Shown piece after piece: positions 26,175 through 37,990 of a stretch of DNA of 64,000 nt. The notes beneath the pieces were generated by a model that made no database searches, had not been told where the DNA came from, and saw only the letters and a list, made by a program, of their open reading frames with translations. The translations under genes were made by a program, and so were the position numbers. The first letter of the stretch is position 1; each line of letters opens with the position of its first letter. Origin of the DNA: Phoronis australis (taxonomy: Eukaryota; Phoronida; Phoronidae); NCBI GenBank assembly GCA_002633005.1, contig NMRA01000363.1:1-64000 (forward strand), written 5' to 3'.

Positions 26175-29100
26175 AGAAACCTTCACATCTAATGTCTTTT
26201 AACAAAAACCTTCTTCATAAAAAGAAAAAAATGTGTCCCCTTCCGAAAATACGGCCGCGCATGCATTCAGTTTTATTTGACGTTTTGAACGGTCGTTTTC
26301 CGAATATCTGCCCGCGTAGACAGCTCAGAGTGTGGATAAAAGTATGTCAAGTTTATATTTGTCTAGACAATTTTCGCATTTTAATACGCGACTTCAAGAC
26401 CTCGTTATCGAATACAAGTCGGGGAGACATATTTGATTCAATTAACGTTTGCTCTTAGTCTCTTATAATGATTGGTATTTACTTTCTTGTACAGAATCCT
26501 CTCTCAAATAATACATGAACACAGATTTGCATGTATGTACGCTGCTTGAGCTTCGGGGCAATGGTTGTTTCAAATCTAATGCGTCTTCATCGGTCAGGTA
26601 ATAACAACATATATGCATTTACCACAGGGCGCTTATCAAAACATTGGCGAATGTTTTCTCATTCAATACCTATTATTGACCATCTGATAGCGAAAAACAA
26701 CTCCTTGTATTTTTATCTTTTCCAGTTATGTGTATCGTAGGCGTACCTGCAACACATCTATTTAATTCTAATAGAATAAGCTTCCTGGTTGCCTTCCTAG
26801 TTGCGGATAGATCGTGTGCGAGAAGAATAACTCGACCTCATGTTGAAACGCAAAAACTCTATTTTATTGCGTTTCAGAACAATGAAAGTGTTTATATACC
26901 CACAGAATCATCTAAAATGATGTGTGTCGTGTATGCTAACAAACGAGTTCTGCATCGTAGGTTTGCCTGATGCAACGCCGAGTAATGAATTATTGTTTGC
27001 AATTGGAGAAATTTATTTAAGGTAAGACCTAAATACTTACGTTAGGTTTTACAAATGATGACACCACAGTCTATTTTAATTGCTATGTATAATAGATTGG
27101 AATTTTTTTGAAATTGTTTTGGCATGCGTCCATGTAGGCTACATGTACACATTTCGACCACATGTACGTAAACTTCTAAAAGGACGTCTCCGGCAATCAA
27201 CTACGAACAGCAGTAACAAATCGATGAAACGTGCATTAAATGCGGCCAGACGCGTCGCCCTTGCAGACTTCGTCAGCGTCAAATTATTGTAAGCAACAGA
27301 GTTGAACAAAATAAAATTGATAAAATACGACACCATGAACAGGAAAAAAGGAGCAGAGTGACTTGATTTGGGGGAATGAGGGACTATGGGGCGACACGTT
27401 GGCATTCGCTGGACGATTTCCTTACACTGATATTGGTGGGTGATCTATCTACCCGAGATACATTCTCGTTGGAAGTGGGAGTCAAATGCATTATTAGTTA
27501 CCAAACCCACAAATACGGTCAAAACCGTGATATGGAATTTACTACTCATTTCCCTGAGGTCTGAGGACCCATAAAACTAACCCCCGTGCCATTTTCCTGC
27601 GCTTGCCATTCCTGCATATGGTACCGTCTCACTGTTTTATTTCACAAGCACTTTGCTGATTAAAACCGATTGCCACTGGAGAGGTCCACAAAAATGACAA
27701 CCCTCGGCACAATTGATGCTTTATTGGTTTATGGAACTTTTGCTGCCTGCTTTGCTGTAAATAATTTTGTACAACATGTACCTGGAACTGTACTGTACTC
27801 TACAGTGCGGTACTGTGTTGCACTGTAATGTAATGTAGTGTATCGTAGTGCACTCCGCTGTGCTATGTTGGGATGTACTGTACTGAGTTGTAGGGAACTT
27901 TATCCTAAGCGTACATGCATATATCGCAAACATTTTTAAGTCTGGTCTTCACGCCACATGTTGGCCACATCACGTGACCTGTTGAACTATGTCTGAAAAG
28001 ATTTCTGTACAGACCGGGACTCAGACCTGGACCTTCTGATAACCGTGTCTGCACGTGATGTGGCCAACAGATGGCGTGCAGATCAGACTTAAAATGTTTG
28101 CGACCTAAATTTCTACGCCGGTCCAAGATTTGCGTATTCGTGTACACGTGCTATATGTTATAAAGAGAACTGTATTGCAGTGGCGTAGATCATTGCACAG
28201 CGATGCTTTTGCTGTATCAAACTGCATGGTGCAATCATTTATTTGAGTGTGGACAATCAGCAGAAAATGTTTTCAGTGTTTTGCTGACTGCACAAGCTCG
28301 AAAATCCAGCTGTATAGAGTTCTTCGATAGTCAATTAACTTTTATTTCTTGGAGTTATGACAACGTATCGATCTTCTTCGAAATGAATCTCGCCTATGAA
28401 CGCATCTGATGGTCTAGTGGCCCTTGTCGGAGGACACCCAATAGACCACGGGCTATGCATTAATTGTGACTAGCGAGATGTCAGTATGACTTATGGATGT
28501 ATATCTTTTTTCTATGCGAAATAAAATATCGAGCTTCTAGTCTCGTTGTCTCTTTTCGATTGATTTTAGTCCGGTAGCTTTAACCTGCCAACAATGATTT
28601 ACTTATCAGGGTGAATGAAATCAAACATGGCGTTTAGCTTAGTATTTACAAACTGACACTGGTCACTTACGAGTCGGTGTAGATAGACGACTAGCTTATT
28701 CCAATTAACATTCCAAATGTTGCTTAGCTGAAGCTCGTCGAATGACGTTTGATTTTTTATTCAATTTCAAAGTAGTCAGAGACTGTAACCCTCTAAGAAC
28801 ATATCTCAGTTCTTAAACATTGGAAGTTTGATCAAAAATTTCCTTCTGTGTGCGTTTGATCCCCACCACAATACATGTAAAATACGAGTTTGCTGTTTAG
28901 TGATGTGATTGAAGATGTTTTCAAGTTTTTCCTAAAAAATTATCATTCCCAATTTTGTCTGTTAAATTTGCCCATATGGTTACTGTTTTCTGTCTCGCTA
29001 TCGCTTACACACCCACGGAGACAAAACAATAAACATCGACCTGAATCGTCTTAGTCCTTAGTTTGCAGAGTCTGCTAAATGTGTTTTGCCACATTTCTTG

Positions 29101-30106
29101 GTTGGTTTAAAACGTCCCCCGAACAGATCGATATCACAAAATTTATAATAATCCCTTTGTCTAATAAGCTTTTGCAAATTTATCAAATATTTGTGTATGT
29201 TGGCACCAGATTTTTTATTAAGTGAGAGAGGATTTTGGCAAAGCTTTTATCCTCGGAAGACAGTGAAGTGTTAAAGACCATATGGTTAAAAGGTCTATTA
29301 AAGTAAATATTCGTTTTCGAAACTCACCTTCAGATGGCGCGACGAAATTTCTTTCCAAAGACTTATTTCTTTCCTGCCAAGCTCCATGTGACCAGCTAAT
29401 GGGAACACTATTTCGCCAATGACGTCATCGCGGGAATATCTGTCAAAGCTCAACACAGCAAAGTGCAGCGTGACGCCATGCAGCTGATTGAAGTCAATAC
29501 CGTAAAAGGTAAACGTTTCCTCAAACACGGGACAGAGTGACTTCCTCACAACTCGCGTTTTCACCGTGTGTTTCTTCTCAGGGAGTAGCTGTAGTTTCAC
29601 ATACGGGTCTGACGTGCTTGTCACGGGATTCTTAACCGGAAGGTCGACCGCTCTATCTATGGTGACCACCAGTGCTGATTTGATGGAGTTGTACTTAACA
29701 ATGAAATACAACTTTCCAAACTTCACTTCTTTTGACATCACTTCCTCGCTTACATCTTTTGTTTCTTCCAAAGGGGACTTCATTTTATCCTTTTCAGTTT
29801 CGGAAAGTATTTCAGAGCGGAACGCACTGGTATCTAGGTCCGAGCTCTTCGAACTGCTCATAGAGGCGGACATGTCGTGCGCGCTATGTTCTGATAGGGG
29901 GCTTTGAAGGTGGCGACCACTGCGCATGCTCGAGCTTTTTGACATGGTTCCTGTGAGTATACTCCCAGTTTCTGTCGACTTTGAAATAAAAGACGGTGAT
30001 CGACTCGTGGGGTACTTCCAACGATAGCACTTGAACATACACACAGCTACTGTTGCTAGTGCTACAAATCCCCCGATACAAATTCCTGAAACTGCCGCTG
30101 CCGATA
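16271..30106 (-). CDS. syt4: Synaptotagmin-4/11-like protein, three 3' exons
   Basis: Exons 29328-30106, 18913-19036 and 16271-16578 join in phase (0, then a split Asp codon) to about 401 residues plus stop. In order: one transmembrane segment ([21 protein letters not shown]), a Cys- and basic-rich border, a Ser-rich linker, C2A (from [11 protein letters not shown]) and C2B (from [16 protein letters not shown] to the C-terminus AQWHKLKD). The C2A motifs [13 protein letters not shown] and [10 protein letters not shown], and [15 protein letters not shown], mark the Syt4/Syt11 branch, vesicle proteins that tune exocytosis and are unusual calcium sensors. In C2A loop 1 the first ligand Asp is Asn (LPVKN) and in loop 3 an Asp is Ser (LSFDR). 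C2B keeps MD, SDPY and LDWD, with Glu for the last Asp. The 5' exon with the start codon was not found. Confidence 0.9.
17054..17310 (+). pseudogene. Broken THAP-domain fragment in a synaptotagmin intron
   Basis: Plus-strand remnants: [10 protein letters not shown], then GFPFYQFHK after a stop, then [18 protein letters not shown] and [14 protein letters not shown]. The last block resembles the THAP tail in which the closing Cys/His strand is followed by a basic LKPDAVPSIF-like motif. Stops and a frameshift show it is dead. It belongs to a different THAP lineage from the copies at 5455 and 54735. Confidence 0.55.
18016..18636. mobile_element. Non-autonomous element with GTTTCATGAAA-type ends
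   Basis: Left end GTTTCATGAAATCTGAC, right end TTTCTTGAAAC, with AAGACCGAAAT-type and ATTTCGGTCTT-type inverted blocks inside. No coding content. Its right end lies 277 bases from a C2B exon. Confidence 0.5.
18913..19036 (-). CDS. syt4: Synaptotagmin exon: first part of C2B
   Basis: Acceptor GTCATTTCAG|ATCCGC and donor TTGTCAG|GTAAGA; 124 bases. Encodes [37 protein letters not shown] and the first base of the Asp codon completed in the next exon. This short exon has no long open frame around it. Confidence 0.95.
19936..20233. mobile_element. hAT-like non-autonomous element
   Basis: Starts CAGTGGCGGATTTAGGGG and ends GGATCCGCCCCTG, the terminal signature common to hAT-type MITEs in many animals. 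A clean 8-base target duplication is not visible. Confidence 0.6.
21172..22352. mobile_element. 1.2-kb element with 29-base terminal inverted repeats
   Basis: The left end at 21172-21200 and the reversed right end at 22324-22352 agree at 28 of 29 positions (both start CCTGCAGCCGATTTCATAAA). Subterminal TTTAAACC/GGTTTAAC-like blocks are repeated in both orientations. A hAT-like element is nested inside at 21808-21964. Confidence 0.75.
21808..21964. mobile_element. Nested hAT-like MITE
   Basis: Ends CATAGGCGGATCC and GGATC/TAGATCCGCCCCTG are inverted; CTACG is present on both sides (21803-21807 and 21965-21969) as a likely target duplication. It sits inside 21172-22352, so it is the younger insertion. 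Confidence 0.65.
24393..24650 (+). CDS. Unrecognised 85-residue open frame
   Basis: Starts [17 protein letters not shown] and has a protein-like mixture of residues, but lies in a synaptotagmin intron on the opposite strand. No domain, signal peptide or partner exon is evident. It may be chance or a repeat fragment. Confidence 0.15.
   Translation: MEHETFITELFTFPDEGISKKLTIFEIRTTEKLCGQHKVFNLPPAYDKCARALALSFDKQLTDKNDVNGRLSCVITHRIRGRHAV
25977..26173. repeat. (TG)n microsatellite with a 90-base assembly gap
   Basis: TG-rich sequence on both sides of N bases at 26045-26134. The true array length is unknown. Frames running through it are low-complexity artefacts. Confidence 0.95.
27785..27895. repeat. 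Degenerate TACTG/TGTAC-type simple repeat
   Basis: Many imperfect copies of a roughly five-base TACTG unit in a row. No coding significance. Confidence 0.7.
27924..28103. mobile_element. Hairpin MITE with about 52-base arms
   Basis: The left arm starts TCGCAAACATTTTTAAGTCT and the right arm, reversed, TCGCAAACATTTTAAGTCTG. The similarity runs through GTTGGCCACATCACGTG in both, leaving a loop of about 75 bases. No clear target duplication. Confidence 0.8.
29328..30106 (-). CDS. syt4: Synaptotagmin exon: transmembrane segment, linker, C2A
   Basis: Acceptor GCATTTTCAG|TATCGG and donor CTGAAG|GTGAGT; 779 bases. The first two bases complete a codon from the missing upstream exon. The transmembrane helix starts almost at the exon edge, followed by KCYRWKYP and a Ser/Glu/Lys-rich linker, then C2A. 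The exon's 5' edge is duplicated at 30393 onward. Confidence 0.95.
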
Positions 30107-30700
30107 CTGAAAATGCAAGATAGATTATGCGTTAACTTAAGCTATGCAGATACTGAAAATGTAAGATAGAACAAAATAAATGTTAAATTTAACCAAGGCA
30201 TCACACCGGAACAACCAGTATGGCGTGTATTTTGTAGCAGTGCAGGTTGGTAGTGTAGGCAAAATGAAGTATAGTTGTGATATTGCGTCAAAATGGAGTG
30301 CTCATTCTCTTATTCTGATGACAATCCAGGTAAGAAAATATCCGGCATGAAGATAAGTGATTGTGCAAGCTTTCTTATGTGATGGAATGACGNCAAATCC
30401 CCCGATACAAATTCCTGAAACTGCCGCTGCTGATACTGAAAATGCAAGATAGAACAAAATAAATGTTAATTTAACTAAGGCAACACACCGAAATAACCAG
30501 TATGGCGTGTATTTTGTAGCAGTGCAGGTTGGTAGTGTAGGCAAAATGAAGTATAGTTGTGATATTGCGTCAAAATGGAGTACTCATTCTCTTATTCTGA
30601 TGACAATCCAGGTAAGAAAATATCCGGCATGAAGATAAGTGATTGTGCAAGCTTTCTTGTGTGATGGAATGATGTCATGCATCTACAAGTCACGACATTT
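30067..30700. repeat. Near-identical tandem duplication across a synaptotagmin exon edge
   Basis: Copy 1 is 30067-30392 and copy 2 is 30393-30700. Both contain the exon 5' edge and about 250 bases of intron. They differ by scattered substitutions and an extra block of about 46 bases in copy 1 (near 30119-30164). An isolated N at 30393 marks the join. Copy 2's exon edge is truncated, so it is not a usable exon. Confidence 0.85.
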
Positions 30701-32525
30701 TATCTGGGTGTTCAGAGAAATGTAAAACAGACGGCGAAATATCGGCGTTTCTACAACTAAGTGTGTTAGACTTAGAAAATGCTAAAAATTACAACAGAAA
30801 TCCGAACAGTTTAATTTATCTAATCTGTAGCAAAGTGGAAAAGGTTAAACGCAGCATGTATCTTCATTTAGGTATTATTGAGAGCAATGCTGTTACACAA
30901 TTTTAGGAATTTGATACAATTCGATTCGTTTTAGCAGAAATTCGATCATTTTCGATTCTATTCTTGTTTGTTTTCAAATAATCCTAGCCTCGGCGAAGAC
31001 GAAGACTCCGGAAGAGTGATGGACGAAGGCATTTTTGTTTTGGAAGCATGTGCTTACGCAATATCGGTAGTATCAAAAATGTATTTTTTAAAGGTTGAGA
31101 TAGAAATTGCACAATGAACAATCGTGAGCCGTTTATTTCTTCAATATTTCAATAATACAAGTAAGTCGTAACTTAGTAAGGTATCTAACGGCAAAACTTT
31201 GTAACTAAGAATCGATTCAAAATGGACCTTGACGTATCGATACCGAAATCGGTCGCTGCGGCATCACGATACTATAACAAAATGATCCATCGTCGCACCT
31301 TTTGTGACGCTGCTTCAGACACAGAATCCGTGTTCATCATTTACCTGTTATCCTGAAGAGGCAATTATGTTTAATCATCGACTCCACAAGGAAGCGAAAT
31401 ATGCATTTTGGTTACCATGGCACCACACTCACTCGTGGACAGATAATATACGATCACTAGGTATGTGGCAAGCGAAGCACTTATTACATTTGGTGAAGTA
31501 GAGTGAATAGATGCATGTATTAAAGTAAAAGTGGACAGAAAGTACTTCGAAGAAATTAACTGAAATTAGCGTCTTCCGGAGTGAATATCAAACATCTTAA
31601 GTAGAAGAAATTGTTTTAAAGCACGTCACATTGTAACTTTACCTAAATGACGGAAAAATACAAAATTTACTGTGGTTGAACAATTCCAAGTGTAGAAATA
31701 GTAATAAACATCTTTTAATGCCTGATTATGTTATACTTTATGGTATGCAAATGTACAGGGGACCGCTTTTTCGTAGCAGAGAATCACTAAGTATTTTGCT
31801 CTACTGGTTTTGTATGATATGCCTCAAAGGTAGGTTCGGTTGATTTGCATTGGTCATGAGCCCGTCTACAATAAGACGTTTTCATTCGAAGAATCAACTC
31901 ATACTTTACGGCAAAGCCTTCAGTCCACACGTGCACGTATCCAATGACAACGGCAACCAAAACTTTTTGAAAACACTCTCCATCACTCTACATCATGACG
32001 CCTAGTTTTCAAAGTAGGTTACTGGTGCAGACGAAAAAAACGCAACTTTTCGAAAACGTTGTTTTCATTGTTCTCAGAAGAGAGCAAAATATGTCGAAAT
32101 CGCTGACGACAAGCTGAAGAAACAGCGTATTGGTCGCACAATGTCAGCGTTTTCGTGAGCACGGAAAAGCGAAAGGAAAACGATAGGTTTGAATGGATAA
32201 CCTAATTGAAAAAGGTAAGTGAGTTTTCATTTTCAATAGTGTGGTTATTTTTTCAGTTTGCGTATCGTTTCACGTATGTGACTGACAGATTTCACATCAC
32301 CCACACAGCGGGAGATGTCTAGACATTACGCCAATTTATCACCCCATGACGGTGTCGCTGTTAACCATCAGACTGCAAAAGCCAAATCACCTTTCTAGAG
32401 TAATCTCGAAACCAAACGAAGGATTTTTTATATTTCGACATTTTAAGTATACGCATGAAGAATAAAACCTGTGGGTTCTGACTCCAGCAGGTGTCCCTTC
32501 AAAAGCAGCTACAAATCAGAGGCCT

Positions 32526-32930
32526 GTTTCATGAAAGTGGCAGAAATCTGGCGTGCGTTCAGTAACGCTAGGAACTACGCTAGGACCTAGTAAATATCTA
32601 GCCAAAGTAACGTGATCTCATTTGAAATACACAGCAATATCTCACGTAATCTCGCGAAGTATTGCTTTTTAGCGAGGTCCTAGCGCTACTGAACGGGAGG
32701 CTGGTCTTACATTCTCACTTCACAATTCCTCGACAAAGGTTTAGCCAATTAGTTATGGGCTCACTACAGTCTAGAAAAATGTACAGACTTTTTTCAGTAT
32801 TTAGTAATCGTGCGTATCTGTTCAGAAACTGCCCATTTTCTCAGTTGACATTTAATCGTTTTTAGAATTAGTTAAGACCAAATTTCAGCCTTAAGTCTTA
32901 ATTAACTTTTCATGAAGCAGACTTCTGCCT
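32526..32930. mobile_element. MITE-like element with GCCTGTTTCATGAAA end, interrupted
   Basis: Left end GCCTGTTTCATGAAAGTGGC; right end CTTTTCATGAAGCAGA. The interior, minus the nested insertion, matches a relative at about 50680-50960 (shared AGGTTTGGCCAAGTAATTATG-like block). Confidence 0.55.
32553..32698. mobile_element. MITE of the CGTTCAGTAACGCTAGGA family, copy 1
   Basis: Inverted ends CGTTCAGTAACGCTAGGA (32556) and its reverse near 32695. The second copy is at 53489-53626. Inserted into the element 32526-32930. Confidence 0.8.
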
Positions 32931-33021
32931 GAATAAGAATTGTGATAAATCGAGGATACATTTGTTGCGGTCGTGCTGCCGGAGAAATTATAAAACAATG
33001 TTCTGCAGCAGAAAAAGGAGC

Positions 33022-33384
33022 TCACTGCATTGATTCTAAAGGTATCACTTTAAACAGTGCTTGAATAAGAGCAAGCATACATGTATTTATTTCTATTACG
33101 ATCAGGCCGTAGCACATGATATTATAAAACGAAAGAAAAACTGTCCAATCGCCTTTGAACACTGTCAACATGTTCGAAGTCGATTTAATTCTTTCAAACA
33201 GTCTACTAGCGTAAATCTGTGAAAACTGTGCGTGGTAGCGTGTTTTTTTAGAACAAATATCATTTTTAATTGTGTTTAGACGACTGCTGCCTTCCGTCGC
33301 AACATATTGAAACACACGCGTAGAAATGTCGTAACCACACTCTTCTATATTGTTTTGGCTACTGTTATTAGCAATAGCTCCCAT
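33022..33384 (-). CDS. Unrecognised 120-residue open frame
   Basis: Starts with a true ATG (MGAIANNSSQNNIEECGYD) and has a hydrophobic C-terminal part (FLSFYNIMCYGLIVIEI) that could span a membrane. No family recognised and no splice partner seen. It could be an orphan gene, repeat-derived or chance. Confidence 0.2.
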   Translation of the reverse strand: MGAIANNSSQNNIEECGYDISTRVFQYVATEGSSRLNTIKNDICSKKTRYHAQFSQIYASRLFERIKSTSNMLTVFKGDWTVFLSFYNIMCYGLIVIEINTCMLALIQALFKVIPLESMQ

Positions 33385-35276
33385 TTAAAGCATCGCATTG
33401 CACTGTACAAAGCTGACGAGTTGAATTAAGGGTATAATCCAGTGAGCCCGACCGCGACATCAACGTAATCGTCTGTAGTACGCAATGGTTTTGTTATCTC
33501 CCCTGTCATATTTACCCCTTCTGTCGTATCGAGTTGTATTAGTTGTTTCTTGCTACAACTTTGGCATGCTTTCATATTTTATCAACGAGTTCATTTATTG
33601 ACTTTTAAATGTCTTTAGAATTAAATTTCGTGCCACATCAAACCGGTTATCACAGGTTCAGAAATTGCCCGCTTACGGACACATAACATGAACTTGAATA
33701 TTGATTTGACGCTGCTCTTTCTAACGCATAACATATTTTATAATTTTATGGATTTAAATTTAAAATTTGAACATTCACACCAAATGCTACCCCAGTGTTT
33801 GCAGACTATCGAAATGTCGCAGAATTGATGACATGTCGTTTGGCTTCTCTTCACAGTGACGTGTGGCGTCAAACGGAGCCCCACCTAGTGGTAGGGTATA
33901 TGCAAATAATGAGCGTACAGAACAATCGATATTTTAATTTTCTCCTCAGTCTTAACATAACCTAAGCACTTCACTGATAATTCATTAGGCGGCTCAGATT
34001 CCCATATCGAATATCGGCGAGATCTGGATAGTTGAGTCGTGCACAAGGAGGCATCGTGAAAGCCGATCTCATCGTGTTTAACCCATCGTTACGAACAATT
34101 ATTAGTATATTGTAATTTACAGTCTATCGGCGACTTTACGTAGTGTCGCGGCTGCCAAGGGCGACCAAGGGCACGCCGAACAGTCGGACACTACTTTACA
34201 AAAGTGCCGCGACTGGATGTTAAACCTGGACCGAGTGTTAAATCTTTGTACTCGAAATGAAACTTGAAATGTTTTTTACATCTTCGTCATGATAAATGTC
34301 TATTTTTCAATTCTTGAATTTGTTATGACTTTTGTTAATGAGTGTGTGGACCGTGTTTGCACGTGACTACACCTAAGTTTGAGCAGTAAACTCGAGTAAG
34401 AATTAGAAATTTAGAATACCGACTCGAACTTACGGCGTTCATGCTGAAGTCATCAAGGTCATGCCCAGATTAAACATTCATTCGCGTGGACAAAAGTGTA
34501 CGCGAGCATTGAGTAATAGACATTTAGCTTGAATACACTGATTAGACTCGGAGTCTCGGAGTGAACGGTGAACACATAATATTAACAACTTTCACATTCT
34601 GAAAAATGGACATTCGACAGTTCCAGCTAATTTATTTCGAAGTAATTCCACGTAGAAATTATGTCCGGTAAATATAATTGGCTCTGAGGGGGATTTTGCA
34701 ATAACTTCATAAAGGTGACATGTCTAGTCTATTTCAAATCCAACAGACTGAAAAACTATGCATTTGCATTTGCATTAGAGCGTCAAGCTGTGTCATGTCA
34801 CCATTCACTGATACAGTCGCTTTCAAAAAAGCAGACGATCTTCCTCATCATTCGTCTGGCTTCACCAAAGTTCTGGCAAAAACCCACGAGGAATTCAGAT
34901 TGAGAATAATTATTTGAAAGTTAACAGGAAATGTGTGCTTCGAAATCTCGGCAATTTTCGACGGCAAAAAAATAAACTCCAGTTTCTAGAGAACTACTGT
35001 AGACCTACATACATGTAATAGTCGATAGTAACGAGACAGACTGTGGGCGGTAAAGCAACGTTTGCAAAATCGTGAAAATGTTTGCGTCATTCCGTCTCTC
35101 ACCGAAAATTGGTCACTCGAAGAAAATAATTGGTGATAAGGAGTGACATTCTCCGAGTGAGACTTTTTTCGGTAACAGAATTTCGTGTATTACCGCACTT
35201 CACAATCTCGTTCTCTCTGAGTGTAAACTGAATTTAATGAATAGCATTGTAACACTATCACTATTACACTCATCTT

Positions 35277-35449
35277 TACTATTATGATTATAGTTGTTAT
35301 TGTTATTTTTATGGTTATTATTATTATTGTTGTTGTTGTTATTATTATTATTAGTAGTAGTAGTAATAGTATTATTGTTGTTATTATTATTATTATTATT
35401 ATTGTTGTTGTTATTATTGTTATTGTTATTGTTACTGTCATTGTTATTG

Positions 35450-35480
<31 letters not shown>

Positions 35481-35500
35481 CATTGTTATTATGATTATCA
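35277..35500. repeat. (TTA/TTG)n trinucleotide microsatellite
   Basis: Long run of TTA, TTG and related triplets. The poly-Leu/Ile/Asn frames on both strands are artefacts of it. Confidence 0.95.
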
Positions 35501-36548
35501 TTAACATTTTTATTGCTTTTGTTCATCTATTATCATTACGATTGTGGTTGCTACTGCATTTGCCTCGGCAGTCATCGTCAACCGATTGGAAACTCAGCAG
35601 ATCACGATTAACTGTGGGTCGAAATCAATACAACCACATGTACAGGGTAAGTTTGTGTAAATAGATTACAAGATACTTCAAACACAATCAAACTCAACTT
35701 TACAAATAAATTCTAAAGATGTATTAGGCACTTGACTAGAAAAAGTGGGTTTACACGTGAAATGACGTTTGTAGGGGCACTTCAGCTCAAGATGGGCTTT
35801 TGAAGTTATGTCTGCATACACTGTACATCCGTGCTTATCATTATTCGCTGACACGTAAATAATCTATACAGACAGTTCCATTTTGATTGAACGTCACTGC
35901 CGCGCATATACTCTGGTTTCATTTTTAGTCCCGAAACTGACAGTTTCAGATTGGACGGCACGGGCTTGTCTGTAGAAGATTTCGACACGAGCTGGGCGAG
36001 AAGTAAAAAGGCTTGATTACACTAGATTCCACTAATGCTTCCATTACTAGCGAGATTTTAATTTTTAGTTGGTTGTCGCATGTGCTTGGTAAATGGCATT
36101 TTTGCGTCATAGATTGCTGTTAGTCTCAACAGGATGCAATTGATGGCAAATGAAACTGGTTACATTCAGTGCTCAAACGTATGGGGATTGCATTATCGGG
36201 TATTATGGGTTTCTTGGGTGCAGATCCATACGAGTTACATGTAGTTCGCGTTGTTGCAAAATGGCTATAAATATGCACGGGTAAAGCGTAAACAAGCGCT
36301 TGGAAATATAAACATGGCAATTTATGAAGTGTTGAAAAGCGTTGTGTTGCGGACAGATTAATTGAGCAACGCAAGAAAAGCCCACGTTCGAAAAATCTCA
36401 CTACTGGAGTTGATCGCAGTCAAAGTTTCTCACAAACGAAGGTTTGCTTGCTACTACCGCACTGCCGGGCCATTGGGCCCATGGGCATCTTCTCAGAATT
36501 GCGCTCATATGCGAAACTTAGGCTCATGCGACAATATGCGAACCACTT

Positions 36549-36839
36549 GGGTAAAAAGGCCTTAAAAAGGCATTATTCGGATACAGGCACATGGGCCTAA
36601 AAGCCCGGCAATACTGTAATACAAAACTTTTTACCGTTTTTTGAAAATTTGCCAAAAATTTCAAAGATAGAGAGGCAGCACAGCGGTAGTCAAAACAGGA
36701 GCGCTTACAAGTGACCTAATGCATGGTCCTATGAAGGGGACATTACTTGCAAGCGCCAATATGTAAACTACAAAATTGGGTAAAAAAGCCTCGAATAAAG
36801 GCATTATTTCGGATATAGGCCCGTGAGGGCGGCAATACG
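36549..36839. repeat. Spaced direct repeat, about 65-base units
   Basis: GGGTAAAAA(G/A)GCC, GGCATTATT(T)CGGATA and GGCAATAC occur in order at 36549-36614 and 36777-36839. Confidence 0.65.
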
Positions 36840-37990
36840 TTATGGACGAGTATTGTGCCTAGCCGTTGTCGAAACATTCCTATTCAAGTTTGCTCGAAGA
36901 ACATAATCGGGGAATTGCCGTTGCATACATGTACATGACATTGAAGTCACGTTTAATAGTGCCGCGTCAACCTGTTTCGTGTTCTAGTAATCACTGTTCC
37001 TTTATTGGCAAGTTATGTCATCGACGAACATAAGAAATCGTAGAAGTGCAACGAATCACCTAAGTGGAATCAAAGAACTGGGCGCAGAGCAATTATCGTT
37101 ACCAACGCGTTGATATCACTTTCCAACTACCAACTTTAGCCATTCGTCTTGTCAAGTATTATTTTCTTTAGTTCTGTTGTTCTTGGTGTATCGTTTGGAG
37201 CACCTTGGCTGAGTTGCATAAAGTTTCAAAAGTTATCCGCTGGATAGGTTTGATTGTTGCACTACGTCAGGTGCATTGTTCAACAATAAAAATGTGGCTC
37301 GTGATAATGCGACGTTATTGTTGCTATAGGACGGAAAACTTTTATGCAAAAGGACCCTGACATCACTGTATTTCTTATTGACGATTTGAGCTCGAATGTC
37401 CAAAAAGAGAACTCTTGACTTCCCAAGACCATCTGCCGCTATATAATTGGTCTCACCGTGCTACTTACTCTGAGGAGATCTGGGTTTCCGTAGAACTGTT
37501 AGTTATTTATTTGTTGAGTCTTCGACCAGCACATGAAACGACACCCCGTGACAAGCCACGTTAAAGAGCTTGATTTTAAGCAATAATGGACTTAACTCAT
37601 TCGAAGTATCAAAATCGTCTAAACATCTTTTCATTTGAAATGAGCTTTTCTCAAATAAATGAGTTTCGAAAAAAGGCCTTAAATTGAATACTTAATAAGG
37701 TCTTGCCCAGACAATGCAACACTTGCAAGTTCATTAATCTTTTGTGTTTGATGTCACTGGATGCTTACGAATCGACAACCCTGCCACAGTGCGTTTGAAA
37801 AACACCAACAGCGCCGTGCGCACATGCATCCCCCTAATAGTTACCAGTTCATCATCATCATCTTCTGCCAGGTACAACAAGCGATCGAAGTACCGATTCT
37901 TATATGTTGCCACATATTACTGATAAATTTTGGACTGTTCATAATTGTGAAAAAAACAAAGCGCAGGTTAACGCCAGGATAAAAACGAGT

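Larger units (their letters stand above)
30701..37990. other. No confident host gene
   Basis: Upstream of the synaptotagmin exons; the missing 5' exon could be here or beyond. Contains a nested MITE, a trinucleotide tract and a spaced direct repeat, otherwise AT-rich sequence without splice-framed exons. Confidence 0.4.

Noticed and set aside
25815-26458. Frames with Cys-Val or Thr-His repeats
   Set aside because: They run through a TG microsatellite and an N gap.
29566-29907. Plus-strand 113-residue frame
   Set aside because: Antisense shadow of the synaptotagmin linker and C2A exon.
35190-35664. Long frames of poly-Asn, poly-Ile or poly-Leu on both strands
   Set aside because: They translate the TTA/TTG trinucleotide microsatellite; both strands and all frames give homopolymer-like products.
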